Source of the DNA: Candidatus Zixiibacteriota bacterium
Lineage (GTDB): Bacteria > Zixibacteria > MSB-5A5 > UBA10806 > 4484-95
DNA: 44,777 nt
Assembly (NCBI GenBank): GCA_024231855.1
Contig: JAAEQD010000141.1
Span: forward strand, 1-44,777
Direction of reading: 5' to 3'
Each line of letters opens with the position of its first letter. The first letter of the stretch is position 1. A program made the position numbers and the translations under genes. Positions 26,899 through 35,852 of this stretch are shown here, in pieces. The notes beneath the pieces are model-generated. The model had not been told where the DNA came from. It made no database searches and saw only the letters and a program-made list of their open reading frames with translations.

Positions 26899-28086
26899 AT
26901 GTCGTTTTTCGTAATAGTACTAATAGTGTTCTTGTTGATGTTTGGCTATATCGGTTGGCGGCTGATTGTCCCGGCAGCTTTCAGTTTGCCAATTAATATC
27001 CTCCTCTGGAGCATTCTTTTTGTTGTAATGGCTTTGCCGTTTATGCCGCTTACTCTACAAATCCTGGGAATCGGCAGCAACCTGGCAAGTAAGATAGCCC
27101 GGATAGGCTATCTGGGTTTTGGCTTTTTCACATTATTATTCGCAATTGTTGTCTTCAAGGATTTGGCTTTTATTTTAGGGTGGGCCGGTTATAAATTAAT
27201 TCAAATAGTAGGATTGGGCTCGAATTCAAATCCGGGTCATCTAGTTGATCCCGCCCGGCGTCAGCTTTTGACCAATTCGATTAATATCGGCGTACTGGGC
27301 GTTACCGGTTCGATGATCGGCTATGGCATGTACCAGGCCAGGCGCAAGCCCGATATAGTCGAGGTCGATGTGCCGATCGCGAATCTACCGGCCGGCCTCG
27401 ATGGGTTCCGGATCGTTCAACTGACCGACATACATGTCAGCCATACTATCAGGCGGCCGTTTATACAGATCGTGGTTGATATGGTAAATGATCTCAAACC
27501 GGATCTGATCGCGATCACGGGCGACCTGGTGGACGGCTCGGTCAATCGACATCGCGACGATATGGCGCCGTTGGCCGATCTGAAAGCCGCTCACGGTTCG
27601 TATTTCGTCACCGGCAATCACGAATACTATGCCGGCGTTCAGCAGTGGCTCGATGAAACCAACCGCCTGGGATTTACTAATCTGGTAAACGAACACAAAG
27701 TTATTGAAAGCGGCGATGGACGGCTCTTAATCGGCGGCGTTACCGATCCCGGCGGCGGGCAATTCAGCCGCGACCATATTTCCGATCCCCGTAAGGCGAT
27801 GTATGGCGCGCCCGATTGCCACGCTAAAATCCTGCTGGCGCATCAACCTAAAAGTATCTACGCGGCTGCCAGGGCGGGCTTCGATTACGTTGTATCCGGT
27901 CATACTCACGGCGGTCAGTACTTCCCCTATCATTTTTTGGTAGCCTTAATGCAGCCGTATTTATCGGGATCGCATAAGTATAAAAACACGCGAATCTATG
28001 TCAGCCGAGGCACCGGCTATTGGGGTCCACAGATACGAATCGGCGCCCGTTCGGAGATAACGGTGCACAGGTTGGTGACGGCGTAA
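26899..28086 (+). CDS. Membrane-anchored metallophosphoesterase (calcineurin-like)
   Basis: 395 residues. Three to four hydrophobic helices cover ~1-140, then comes a YaeI/LpxG-like calcineurin phosphoesterase domain (~155-395). The metal and active-site motifs are complete: Asp177 and His179 (LTDIHVSH), Asp209 (TGDLVDG), Asn240-His241 (GNHEYYAG) and His335/His337 (SGHTHGGQYFP). Relatives act on membrane-linked phosphates, such as UDP-diacylglucosamine in LpxG, but the substrate here is not determined by sequence. GAGGT lies 4 bases before the ATG. The N-terminal 140 residues are lower in G+C than the catalytic domain. Confidence 0.85.
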   Translation: MSFFVIVLIVFLLMFGYIGWRLIVPAAFSLPINILLWSILFVVMALPFMPLTLQILGIGSNLASKIARIGYLGFGFFTLLFAIVVFKDLAFILGWAGYKLIQIVGLGSNSNPGHLVDPARRQLLTNSINIGVLGVTGSMIGYGMYQARRKPDIVEVDVPIANLPAGLDGFRIVQLTDIHVSHTIRRPFIQIVVDMVNDLKPDLIAITGDLVDGSVNRHRDDMAPLADLKAAHGSYFVTGNHEYYAGVQQWLDETNRLGFTNLVNEHKVIESGDGRLLIGGVTDPGGGQFSRDHISDPRKAMYGAPDCHAKILLAHQPKSIYAAARAGFDYVVSGHTHGGQYFPYHFLVALMQPYLSGSHKYKNTRIYVSRGTGYWGPQIRIGARSEITVHRLVTA

Positions 28087-28096
28087 GTAATAGCTG

Positions 28097-28130
28097 GTCA
28101 TTGCGAAAAGCGAAGTGACGCGGTAATCTG
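28097..28130. repeat. REP-like palindromic repeat (GTCATTGCGA...GCGACG family)
   Basis: The stretch GTCATTGCGAAAAGCG, AAGTGACGCGG, TAATCTG between two convergent genes resembles a palindromic family (GTCATTGCGAG...GCGAAGCAATC) seen in intergenic regions of many bacteria. That recognition is from memory. Only one copy is seen in the window. Confidence 0.45.
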
Positions 28131-28151
28131 TATTAATTATCCGCTCCACTT

Positions 28152-28670
28152 CTAATTAGATGGTTTTTCCAACTTCTCCAGATCATACAACGATGATCTC
28201 ACAGTCTTCCAGCATTCACTACAGTCATCTTTTGAAGGCGTTTCATTTTCGCTGGTTAACTGCTCCCAGGGATGGACGAGGTTGCGGTATTTTCTGAGCA
28301 AATGACCAAACTTGGCGGCATCCTGACGGATCCAGTCGCAATCATAGGCGACATTAATCAGGTCGTTTAAGGTCCAATCGCGGATTTTCTTGATCTTGCC
28401 ATTCTTATCCAGAGGCGCCGACTCGCATTCGCGGGCTTGCCCGGGGAATTTCAGGGCGATCGCCAAAAACACCGCCTCGAGTATACCTCCCATCAGGATA
28501 ATCCCAGCCAGATGAGCATCCGATTGAAGGCAACGATTGATCTCGACCCAGCGTTCGACCAGTATTGCCGAAAGGTTTTTATCCCCGGTTATCTTCAGAA
28601 AATCCGGCGGCGGAAAACTGCAGTTATCGAAAGGCGCCGAAGCGGCATCTTCGCGAGCGTCATTATCCAT
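28152..28670 (-). CDS. Protein of unknown function with a HEPN-like C-terminal helix motif
   Basis: 172 residues from the ATG at 28670. The frame continues to a TTG at 28721 but neither start has a clear ribosome site. The protein is helical and soluble. Near the C terminus is RKYRNLVHPW, which matches the R-x(4-6)-H pattern of HEPN-type domains, as in DUF4145-like proteins. Before it, ILMGGILEAVFLAIALKFP forms a hydrophobic helix of the sort found in that superfamily. HEPN domains include RNases and toxins, but also non-catalytic binding domains. There is no nucleotidyltransferase or antitoxin-like partner next to it, so a toxin role is not supported. Confidence 0.4.
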   Translation of the reverse strand: MDNDAREDAASAPFDNCSFPPPDFLKITGDKNLSAILVERWVEINRCLQSDAHLAGIILMGGILEAVFLAIALKFPGQARECESAPLDKNGKIKKIRDWTLNDLINVAYDCDWIRQDAAKFGHLLRKYRNLVHPWEQLTSENETPSKDDCSECWKTVRSSLYDLEKLEKPSN

Positions 28671-29031
28671 ACTTATTAAATTAACATGATATTCAATTAT
28701 TACAAGCTGTTTTCCTGACAATCGGGATTATCGCTACCGACAAGATCAGGCGGATGATGTTCCCGGTAATTCGCGTGAAGTGCTAAAAGGAGAATATCAA
28801 CCCGTTTCTCAATCCCGGCAATAAGTCTTTTTAACTTCGGTTAAAGCATCATTATACTAAATTTAAACCAATAGGTCGGCATATAGTAGTTATCTTTACA
28901 GTAAATATTGATCATTCATAAATAGTTATATCTATCATTTATTGGATAAACTGATAAATTGTATTGACGACTATATAGAATAAATAGTTTATTAATTATC
29001 GAAGACAATTTATTTTGATGGAGTTGTAAAT
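28671..29031. other. Intergenic region upstream of the hybrid kinase gene
   Basis: About 360 very A+T-rich bases between divergent genes. A TTGACG at 28964 could serve as a -35 for the kinase gene, but no good -10 follows at normal spacing. Near 28920 and 28983 the motif AATAGTT recurs within A+T-rich sequence. I see no gene or strong repeat. Confidence 0.35.
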
Positions 29032-31758
29032 ATGAAAGATGAATATAAAACCAAGAAACAACTTATCGACGAGTTGAATAATCTCCGTGATCTTATGGCA
29101 CAGCGGGATCCGGAGGAAAACCATAAGCCCGACATACAAGAAGAGTCCGTTATTAAAAACCAACCATTACCTGAAAACGTTCATTTCGCCGCGATCTGGG
29201 ATAATTTGCCTTTAGGGATTTGCATAACCGATAAAAATGGGATATATCAATATGTCAACCCGGCTTATTGTAAAATCTATGGCTACTCAAAAGACCAATT
29301 GATCGGTCGGCCTTACTATGACTTAATACTGCAGCCCGATAAAATAAAGAGTGGATTTGAATCTTACAAGAAAGCCTTCAATTCCGGTCTGGTAGAGCAT
29401 TTTGATGAAGGAAATTTCTTAGCAAATAGCGGGGAAACTGTTTGGATTCAGTATACGGGAGTCACGATAAAAGAACATGGTATAGCCAAATACATGGTTT
29501 CAATGAATTTGGATATTACCGAGCAAAAACAATCTCAAGAAGCGCTAAGGGAAAGCGAGGAAAAGTACCGGGCTATAGTAGCCGCGTTTGACGGGCAATT
29601 GCTTATATGCTCTCAGGATTATAAAATAGAATTCATGAACCGGCGCTACATCGAACATATCGGATTTGATGCAACCGGCCAGCTATGTTATAAAGCGCTC
29701 CATGATAGGGATGATATCTGCCCCTGGTGTACCGAGGATAGAGTTTTTAAAGGCGAAACAATAAGACGGGAAGCGCAAAGCGCTAAGAATAAGAGATGGT
29801 ATTACGAAGTAAATACCCCCATTTATCATGTAGACGGATCGGTTTCTAAACTGGCCCTTCATTTAGATATTACCGAGCAGAAAAATTCACAGGAGGCGCT
29901 AAAAGAAAGCGAAGAAAAGTACCGGGCTATCGTGGCCGCGTTTGACGGGCAAGTGCTAATATGCTCTCAGGATTACAAGATAGAATTCATGAACCAGAGC
30001 TTTATCGAAAAACTCGGATATGATGCTACCGGCAAGTCTTGCTATAAATCGCTCCATGATAGAGACGATGTCTGCCCCCGGTGCACCGGGGATAGGGTAT
30101 TTAATGGCGAAACAATAAGACGGGAAAAGCAAAGCGCTAAAGATAATAACTGGTATTACATGGTAGATACCCCTGTATATCATGTAGACGGATTGGTTTC
30201 CAAACTATCCCTTCAATTGGACATAACCAAACGTAAACAGGCCGAAAAAGCGTTGATGGAAAGCGAAGAGAAATACCGTTCCGTATTTGAATCATTCGTA
30301 GATCTCTATTTCCAAACCGATATGAAAGGCGATATTACCGATCTTTCGCCTTCATGTTTGGCCTTTTCGGGATATAAATCGGAAGAACTAATTGGCCGAA
30401 ATGTAACAGATATTTACGTTGACCAGGCCGAAGGATTTGAATTGGCGGAGACATTACTTCGTGAGGGCAGCGTTAATGATTACGAGATTAATTTACTGAC
30501 AAAGAACGGTCATAAAATATCCGTTTCACATAATAGCCATATCATTTATGATAAATCGGGAAAGCCGATCAGAATCGAAGGAACCCTCCGTGATATCACC
30601 GAACGCAAGCAGACTGAAGAGCAACTTCGTCAGGCACAAAAGATGGAGGCAATCGGAACCCTGGCCGGCGGTATCGCCCACGATTTCAATAATATTTTGG
30701 CTGGTATTATCGGCTACACTGAAATCGCGATGAATAATACCGAAATAGATACTCCGATTCACGAATATCTTCAACGAGTAATAGAGGGTGGCGACCGGGC
30801 GAAAGACCTGGTACAGCAGATTCTCGCCTTCAGCCGCCAGAGCGAACAGCACCAAAAGCCGATTCAGATAAAACTGATAGCCGAAGAGGCTCTCAACTTA
30901 CTCAGGGCATCACTGCCCTCCACGATCGAAATTCGTCATAATATCAGAAGCGAAGCCGCGGTTTTAACGGATCCGACTCAAATCCACCAGGTATTTATGA
31001 ACCTGTGCACGAACGCGGCGCATGCCATGCGCGAAAAAGGCGGCGTACTCGAGGTCAAACTTGTCGATACTGAACTTGGTCCTGATTTCATCGCCAAACA
31101 TCCGGGATTAACACCGGGACCTTACTTGAAGTTATCGGTGAGTGATGCCGGGCATGGCATGTCGCGCCAGACGCTGGATCGGATTTTTGATCCGTTTTTC
31201 ACGACCAAGGAAAAAGGCGAAGGAACCGGCATGGGATTGTCTGTAACTCATGGAATTGTGAAAAGCTGCGACGGCTTGATCACCGTCTATAGCGAACTTG
31301 GTGAAGGCACTACTTTTAATATCTTTCTGCCTACTATTGAAAGACGATTCAAATCCGAATTGAGGGCGGAGGAAAGAATCCCTACGGGCACTGAGCGTAT
31401 TCTCTTTATCGACGATGAGAAACCTATAGTGGAAATAGGAAAACTAATACTCGAATCATTGGGATATGATGTCGTGACTAAAACCGACAGCCTGGAAGCT
31501 CTGGAATTTTTCAAAAACCAATCCGATAAAATCGACCTTGTAATTACCGATATGACGATGCCGAAAATGACAGGTGAACACCTTGCATTAGAGATTAAAA
31601 ATATCAGATCGGATATTCCGATAATTTTATGCACCGGATTTAGCGCGATTATCGATGAAGCAAGAGCCGAGAAAACAGGGATACAGGCTTTTGTCTTGAA
31701 ACCGATCCTTAAAAAAGATATTGCCGGAACCGTCAGACGCGTCCTGGATAAAAAGTAA
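29032..31758 (+). CDS. Hybrid sensor histidine kinase: four PAS domains, HisKA, HATPase, receiver
   Basis: 908 residues with no membrane helix, so cytoplasmic. Domain order: short N-terminal coiled coil; PAS1 (~46-165); PAS2 (~174-291); PAS3 (~292-409); PAS4 (~410-525); HisKA with His550 (GGIAHDFNN); HATPase with N box (LCTNAAHAM) and G boxes (GTGMGLSVTHGIV); and a C-terminal receiver with phospho-acceptor Asp840 (LVITDMTMPKMTG). PAS2 and PAS3 are a tandem duplication of exactly 354 bp. Each carries the same cysteine motif: Cys219, Cys230, Cys233 in PAS2 (CYKALHDRDDICPWC) and Cys337, Cys348, Cys351 in PAS3. Such cysteines could bind metal or sense redox state. GGAG lies 8 bases before the ATG. 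No DNA-binding output partner is adjacent, so the target of the phosphorelay is unknown. Confidence 0.9.
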   Translation: MKDEYKTKKQLIDELNNLRDLMAQRDPEENHKPDIQEESVIKNQPLPENVHFAAIWDNLPLGICITDKNGIYQYVNPAYCKIYGYSKDQLIGRPYYDLILQPDKIKSGFESYKKAFNSGLVEHFDEGNFLANSGETVWIQYTGVTIKEHGIAKYMVSMNLDITEQKQSQEALRESEEKYRAIVAAFDGQLLICSQDYKIEFMNRRYIEHIGFDATGQLCYKALHDRDDICPWCTEDRVFKGETIRREAQSAKNKRWYYEVNTPIYHVDGSVSKLALHLDITEQKNSQEALKESEEKYRAIVAAFDGQVLICSQDYKIEFMNQSFIEKLGYDATGKSCYKSLHDRDDVCPRCTGDRVFNGETIRREKQSAKDNNWYYMVDTPVYHVDGLVSKLSLQLDITKRKQAEKALMESEEKYRSVFESFVDLYFQTDMKGDITDLSPSCLAFSGYKSEELIGRNVTDIYVDQAEGFELAETLLREGSVNDYEINLLTKNGHKISVSHNSHIIYDKSGKPIRIEGTLRDITERKQTEEQLRQAQKMEAIGTLAGGIAHDFNNILAGIIGYTEIAMNNTEIDTPIHEYLQRVIEGGDRAKDLVQQILAFSRQSEQHQKPIQIKLIAEEALNLLRASLPSTIEIRHNIRSEAAVLTDPTQIHQVFMNLCTNAAHAMREKGGVLEVKLVDTELGPDFIAKHPGLTPGPYLKLSVSDAGHGMSRQTLDRIFDPFFTTKEKGEGTGMGLSVTHGIVKSCDGLITVYSELGEGTTFNIFLPTIERRFKSELRAEERIPTGTERILFIDDEKPIVEIGKLILESLGYDVVTKTDSLEALEFFKNQSDKIDLVITDMTMPKMTGEHLALEIKNIRSDIPIILCTGFSAIIDEARAEKTGIQAFVLKPILKKDIAGTVRRVLDKK

Positions 31759-31826
31759 ATGTTCGACACATACTATATATCGGGTGACCGGGATATCGGC
31801 CGGAGGGCGGGACTTACGTACTTCCC

Positions 31827-32203
31827 TTACTTGCCGTTTAAGTAGTCAATCGCTGAATCAAGATCGTGAAATATTTTCTCGCTATGGTATATAATCCAGG
31901 GGCTGATATCTTTGCCGACGACAACTGTGACAATCTTTTTACCTCTCTCCCAGGCATAAAGTATCTCCATCGAGGTACCGACACTGGGGCGTGTATGATT
32001 GACCAAAAGCAGATCGCAAGTATCTATTTCCTTTTTGTCTTCCTCGACTATTTCCACATAATGCTCATCGGTTCTACCGCGATAATCCCTGACCATCGGA
32101 TCGACTAAGTCATGATTGACCAGCCTGACTTTGGCCCGATCCCGCCAAACCTTGCACTCTTCACCTCGGTCAAAAACATCGGGCCGGCCAGATAGATTTT
32201 CAT
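31827..32203 (-). pseudogene. Nucleoside 2-deoxyribosyltransferase-like gene, frameshifted
   Basis: The ATG at 32203 starts MKIYLAGPMFLTEV, the typical N terminus of this family, then leaves the frame at about 32160. The adjacent frame carries the rest: EECKVWRDRAKVRLVNHDL, DPMVRDYRG, EDKKEIDTCDLLLVNHTRPS, GTSMEILYAWERGKKIV. One extra base in GGTGAAG (to GGTGGAAG) joins the two exactly (377+1 is divisible by three, 125 residues). Family members cleave or transfer the N-glycosidic bond of deoxynucleosides or modify nucleotide-like substrates. Key acidic residues (the Asp of RRD/MVRDYRG and the Glu of GTSMEILYA) are retained. An 89-residue fragment is still open from 32096, but it lacks the essential N terminus. 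Confidence 0.72.
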
Positions 32204-32382
32204 TCGGCGATATTCCTTTCGGTTCACATTACCGCGTAACCGCGTTCATCTGCAACTGATATAGGACAAATCCGCTCAATCGGCAAGCGTAAATATATTT
32301 TGGGTTACTCAATCCGGCTGCCATGTTCCGAACTTATAAGATGAGTATAGTTTGAATTTGGCTCTATCGGCACGGCGCGATA

Positions 32383-33228
32383 TTACTTTATATCGGCCAG
32401 TTGCCTTTGCCAGGTCGATATTTTACTAACCAGTATTATCAAAACGATAGCGGCGGGAATATCGATTATGTTGCATGCTAAATCGATTTGGGTCGACCAA
32501 ATCAAGCCCTCGATAGTCTCATTATTTGGCATAAGCCTTGAAGCAATATTTCCAAAATAGTACGAAAGCAGGAAAAGTCCCCACCACCAACCCAGTATAG
32601 AATTATTAACCGATTCGGACTTGCTTAAGGGCACCGACCTTTTATACAGCTCGAATGTTTTCAGCCAAATATCTTTCATGATTTGATATGGTATTATAAG
32701 AGAAGCAATTGGAACAACGAATCCCCAAACCGTCCATTTGGCCGTGAATTGTAGTTTAGAAATTTTAACTTTTTCAAGATTTTTATAAGATCGATAAAAC
32801 CACACCAGAAATCCCGTTGAAGCTATGATAAATGTAAGAAGCCATAGTGAAGTTGTTATCCCAATCCAAAGATCATTTGAATTAATAGCACTTTCACCAA
32901 TCGTAAAACCATCCGCGAAAACATTCAATATCTTTAGTTGATTGATATTCGCGAGCATCGTGAAAAAATCGACTACTATCAAAACCCAAAACGAAATGAT
33001 AACGAGTTTGGCCGGTTTTTTAAGATTGCCAAAATGATTACGCGTCGTCAGCACCACCAGGTCATCTTCTTCAACCAACCGCTCAATCGGTTGTATAAGA
33101 TTATCGGCCTTAACATTTTGCCCGTCCGGGCCCGAATCGCTATCCAATTCGGCATAACAGTATATACATGTATAGTATTTGATATCGATCGGTTCATTGC
33201 AGCGTGGACATTTCCGATAGCTTGTCAC
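32383..33228 (-). CDS. DUF4328-like multi-pass membrane protein with N-terminal zinc ribbon
   Basis: 281 residues. The start is a GTG with no obvious ribosome site. A zinc-ribbon-like pair (CPRCNEPIDIKYYTCIYC) at residues 8-25 is followed by a linker and six or so membrane helices. The helix part has the phrases expected of DUF4328: WFYRSYKNLEKV, TAKWTVWGFVVPIASLIIPYQ-type proline-rich helix and WWWGLFLLSYY. No enzyme activity is known for the family. It is a single gene between the frameshifted deoxyribosyltransferase and a STAS-like gene. Base composition is A+T-rich. Confidence 0.7.
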   Translation of the reverse strand: MTSYRKCPRCNEPIDIKYYTCIYCYAELDSDSGPDGQNVKADNLIQPIERLVEEDDLVVLTTRNHFGNLKKPAKLVIISFWVLIVVDFFTMLANINQLKILNVFADGFTIGESAINSNDLWIGITTSLWLLTFIIASTGFLVWFYRSYKNLEKVKISKLQFTAKWTVWGFVVPIASLIIPYQIMKDIWLKTFELYKRSVPLSKSESVNNSILGWWWGLFLLSYYFGNIASRLMPNNETIEGLIWSTQIDLACNIIDIPAAIVLIILVSKISTWQRQLADIK

Positions 33229-33397
33229 CAGGTGTTACTCTCGGTTTAGATGATTAATAGCTTGAGTAGATACTCCGGATTCTGCACGTTTATCTCAAAT
33301 TTATGAATATTAATCATGTACCGACCGCTTATTGATAAGCATATCCACCGATGCTTTCAACTTATTGATCGGTAACTTCAGATGATCATTAATCCGA

Positions 33398-33775
33398 TCA
33401 GGACAGAAGCCATTCTCTTGCCTGAGTCGAGGTATCAAATTCCCGAATCGCTCCACTTCGATTTTTCGCCACAGTCGTAGTAAACAGAGCAGCTCGGCGG
33501 GCATCGGGATCGCCCGGCATCACATGAGCAATCCTGATATCAATCGGTAGTATCCCCTGGGTCAGGGACTCGCCAAACCTGTAACAACCCATCATAGAAA
33601 TACCTTTGCGGATTTTAAGGTATTCAAGATCGATCAACAACTTTCTAAAACGACGCTGATCGCACAATTTCGCGGCTTCGCTCCTTGCTGCCAGATGATC
33701 ATTACGTGTAGCTAAACCCCAAATCCGAATCTGGACAATCTCATTCTCTTCATCGACAGCGACTTTGAAGGGCAT
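33398..33775 (-). CDS. STAS-like (SpoIIAA-like) small protein, copy 1
   Basis: 125 residues. The pattern is one domain of alternating strands and helices (VAVDEENEIVQIRIWG; LCDQRRFRKLLIDLEYLKI; SLTQGILPIDIRIAHVM; FDTSTQAREWLLS) typical of STAS/SpoIIAA-like proteins, which often act in anti-sigma or signal-relay chains. No kinase or anti-sigma gene is adjacent. AGGGGGT precedes the ATG. Roughly half the residues are shared with the paralogue at 35466-35852. Similarity also extends upstream: both have CAGTCCATC and TTTAGGAC in the first 120 bases before the ATG, and AAAATCCCAC further up. Confidence 0.6.
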   Translation of the reverse strand: MPFKVAVDEENEIVQIRIWGLATRNDHLAARSEAAKLCDQRRFRKLLIDLEYLKIRKGISMMGCYRFGESLTQGILPIDIRIAHVMPGDPDARRAALFTTTVAKNRSGAIREFDTSTQAREWLLS

Positions 33776-34054
33776 GGCCTACCCCCTATCTCGCCCCTGG
33801 GATGTTTTACCAACTCGAATGATCCGTCACGCAGTCCATCGATGGTGTTTTTTTTGCTTATGAATTTAGGACCTCAAAGTAAATATATAAGATAGACGCC
33901 AGGTTTTTCAAGTATAAAATTAAGGTCGCTATATTTTTTCTCGGCTGTAGTGCGTCAAGTATCCGGTTTGACGGGTACAGCTTATTGGAAGCCAGGTCCC
34001 AACAAGCTGTTCGTAAAAATCCCACTGTAAGCGGCCGATGCGCCGGGCGCCAGG

Positions 34055-34365
34055 CTATTCTCCCTCTGATCCAATATAGCCGGTAACGGCCGGTTCCCAG
34101 TCTTTCACTTCAATCCCGAGTATTTTATTTTGTAAGATAGGATCATCATTGAAAAGTTGTCGGGCTTGTTCAAGACCGGTGACTTTCAATACGGCCATCA
34201 CGCCGCTCTCATCCCTGAATGGCCCACCAACGACTAACTTGCCTCGTTTTCCAGCTTGCCCATGTATTCAAAATGACCGTTGATGAACGGCTGCTCTAAA
34301 GCGGGTTTACCGTCAATCCAGCCTGCCCCCCTCGTATTTAGAAACACGAAATAGTTACTTGCCAT
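34055..34365 (-). pseudogene. YciI-family protein gene, frameshifted
   Basis: The ATG at 34365 reads MASNYFVFLNTRGAGWIDGK, then HFEYMGKLENEAS and a stop. The next frame continues GKLVVGGPFRDESGVMAVLK and on through LEQARQLFNDDPILQ and WEPAVTGYIG to a stop at 34055. Adding one G (GAGGCAAG to GAGGGCAAG) fuses the two into a 103-residue YciI-like protein (311+1 is divisible by three) with the usual HFEYMGKL..EGKLVVGGPF core. YciI proteins are small ferredoxin-fold proteins of mostly unknown role. It follows the TraB/GumN-like gene by 10 bases and was probably in its operon. Confidence 0.72.
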
Positions 34366-34375
34366 TGATTTCGCT

Positions 34376-35239
34376 CTATTTGAATTTTTCAACCTTATAG
34401 CCGAGCTTTATAAGCTGGGTTATTACTCCATCCTCGCCAACCAAGTGGCCTGTACCGACTAATACGAATTCCGTTTTGGGATCAGCAAGAAACCTTTCGA
34501 TCTTCGGTACCCATTTATTATTTCTATCGACAAACAATGACTTATACAGTTTCGGGAATTCCCGTTTTACGTCATTCACGAACATATCGCCCAGGCCCTC
34601 CATATCACCGGTTTTCCAGGCGGCAACCAGTTTATCGAAAAGCTCATCCAGCTTAATCAAATCATCAATACTATAAATAATAAATTCGCTCTCATTCCCA
34701 TCGCCCATAGTTGTTATGACCTCGATCTGTTCGATGACCGTTTCAAGTTTTTCCACGGATTTCAGGTCAGCCATGGCTTTATTATAGTAGAAAGCGTCAA
34801 CGCCTTCCTGGAATATTCCCCTTTTTTGCATCTCCATTCCCATAAACATCATCATGATCATCCAGGGTTTAAACTGGTTTATATCAGCCACGGGAATACT
34901 GTTTTCGGTACAGTATTCTTCCAGCTTTATATATGCTTCGTTAGACAAAACACTGTCAAGTGTTCGGCCATCAGTATAAGTTGCATTGGCTGTCAAGGCC
35001 GGTTCGAAGGCGGGACTGTTTAGTTGGGTAAGATCGGTTTCAAATACGAGTACTTCGGATTCTGCATACGCTTTATCGAATTCCGGTGGAAGAGGAAGAT
35101 CAGTCTCGCGCAGAAAGTGAATAGTGCCGCCGATATAAGTTACTGATGAGTCCGTTTGGGCGATCCAGACAGATGTTTCGCACAAAGCCGGCGCCGCCAT
35201 AAGCAGGCACAAAACCAGAGATATAATCGTCTTCTTCAT
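34376..35239 (-). CDS. TraB/GumN-family protein, exported
   Basis: 287 residues from the ATG at 35239 (AAGGAGAA five bases upstream); the frame to 35269 lacks a site. It starts with a signal peptide (MKKTIISLVLCLLMAAPALC). The family signature is YIGGTIHFL near the N terminus and VLVGTGHLVGEDGVI near the C terminus, the two GxxH motifs that characterise TraB/GumN/Tiki-like proteins. Some relatives are metal-dependent proteases, while most bacterial members have no assigned role. It is likely periplasmic. It is followed by the broken YciI gene. Confidence 0.75.
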   Translation of the reverse strand: MKKTIISLVLCLLMAAPALCETSVWIAQTDSSVTYIGGTIHFLRETDLPLPPEFDKAYAESEVLVFETDLTQLNSPAFEPALTANATYTDGRTLDSVLSNEAYIKLEEYCTENSIPVADINQFKPWMIMMMFMGMEMQKRGIFQEGVDAFYYNKAMADLKSVEKLETVIEQIEVITTMGDGNESEFIIYSIDDLIKLDELFDKLVAAWKTGDMEGLGDMFVNDVKREFPKLYKSLFVDRNNKWVPKIERFLADPKTEFVLVGTGHLVGEDGVITQLIKLGYKVEKFK

Positions 35240-35407
35240 AGCAATTCTCCTTTTATCAATGTTTTTCAAATAAGGGCTTCAGAAACGCGATTTACTCCTT
35301 TCAACATCGCTCCACTTCGCTTTCGGTTTGTCGATATTACATACACGCAAATAAGGGATTTATTCAATAATAAAGAACAGCTTGATAATCTCCGATGTTT
35401 GTCTAAA

Positions 35408-35431
35408 TTAGCAGGTCTCGGCAAGACCTGC
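35408..35431. repeat. REP-like palindrome (GCAGGTCT..AGACCTGC), copy 1
   Basis: AGCAGGTCT pairs with AGACCTGCT around CGGCA. The 16 bases before and after (CTAAATT... and ...ATTTGGCT) also resemble the second copy at 37047-37113. It lies in the gap between the STAS-like and TraB-like genes. Confidence 0.75.
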
Positions 35432-35465
35432 TATTTGGCTAATGATGGATTAAGTCATGAGATCA

Positions 35466-35852
35466 TTATCCCGGCTCGGACAGAAGCCATTGACAGGCTT
35501 CCTCCAGCGTATCGAAATCCTTAACCGCTCCACCTTGTTTCTTCGCCGCATTCGTCGCGTAAAGAACGGCCCGATGAGCGTCAGAATCACTTGGCATAAC
35601 ATGAGCGATCCTGGTATCTACCGGCAATACCTCTTTGGTCAGGGTTTCGCCAAACCTGAAACTACTCATCATGGTGACACCTTTGCCGGTTTTAAGATCC
35701 TTGAGATCGATCAGCAGATTCTTAAATTGTCGCTTGTCACACATTTTAGCGGCTGCACTCCTGGCGTTTAGATGATCATTATGCGTAGCAAAATCCCATA
35801 CCCGAACCAGGATGATTTCATTCACTTCATCAACAGTGACCTCGTAGGGCAT
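35466..35852 (-). CDS. STAS-like (SpoIIAA-like) small protein, copy 2
   Basis: 128 residues from the ATG at 35852 (TAGGAG, 8-base spacing). The extension to 35873 has no site. It shares the same layout and many residues with copy 1, including RIAHVMP.D.DA.RA, IDLKDLKTGKG.SMM-like segments, the RFGE.LT motif and the C-terminal CQWLLS. About 55% of residues look alike by eye. Same uncertainty about its role. It has conserved bases in its upstream region as noted for copy 1, which suggests the gene and its promoter were copied together. Confidence 0.6.
   Translation of the reverse strand: MPYEVTVDEVNEIILVRVWDFATHNDHLNARSAAAKMCDKRQFKNLLIDLKDLKTGKGVTMMSSFRFGETLTKEVLPVDTRIAHVMPSDSDAHRAVLYATNAAKKQGGAVKDFDTLEEACQWLLSEPG

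Noticed and set aside
29551..30258. PAS tandem repeat as an assembly duplication
   Set aside because: The two units differ at many codons throughout, including non-synonymous ones, so they are distinct real copies. Read-level confirmation would still help.
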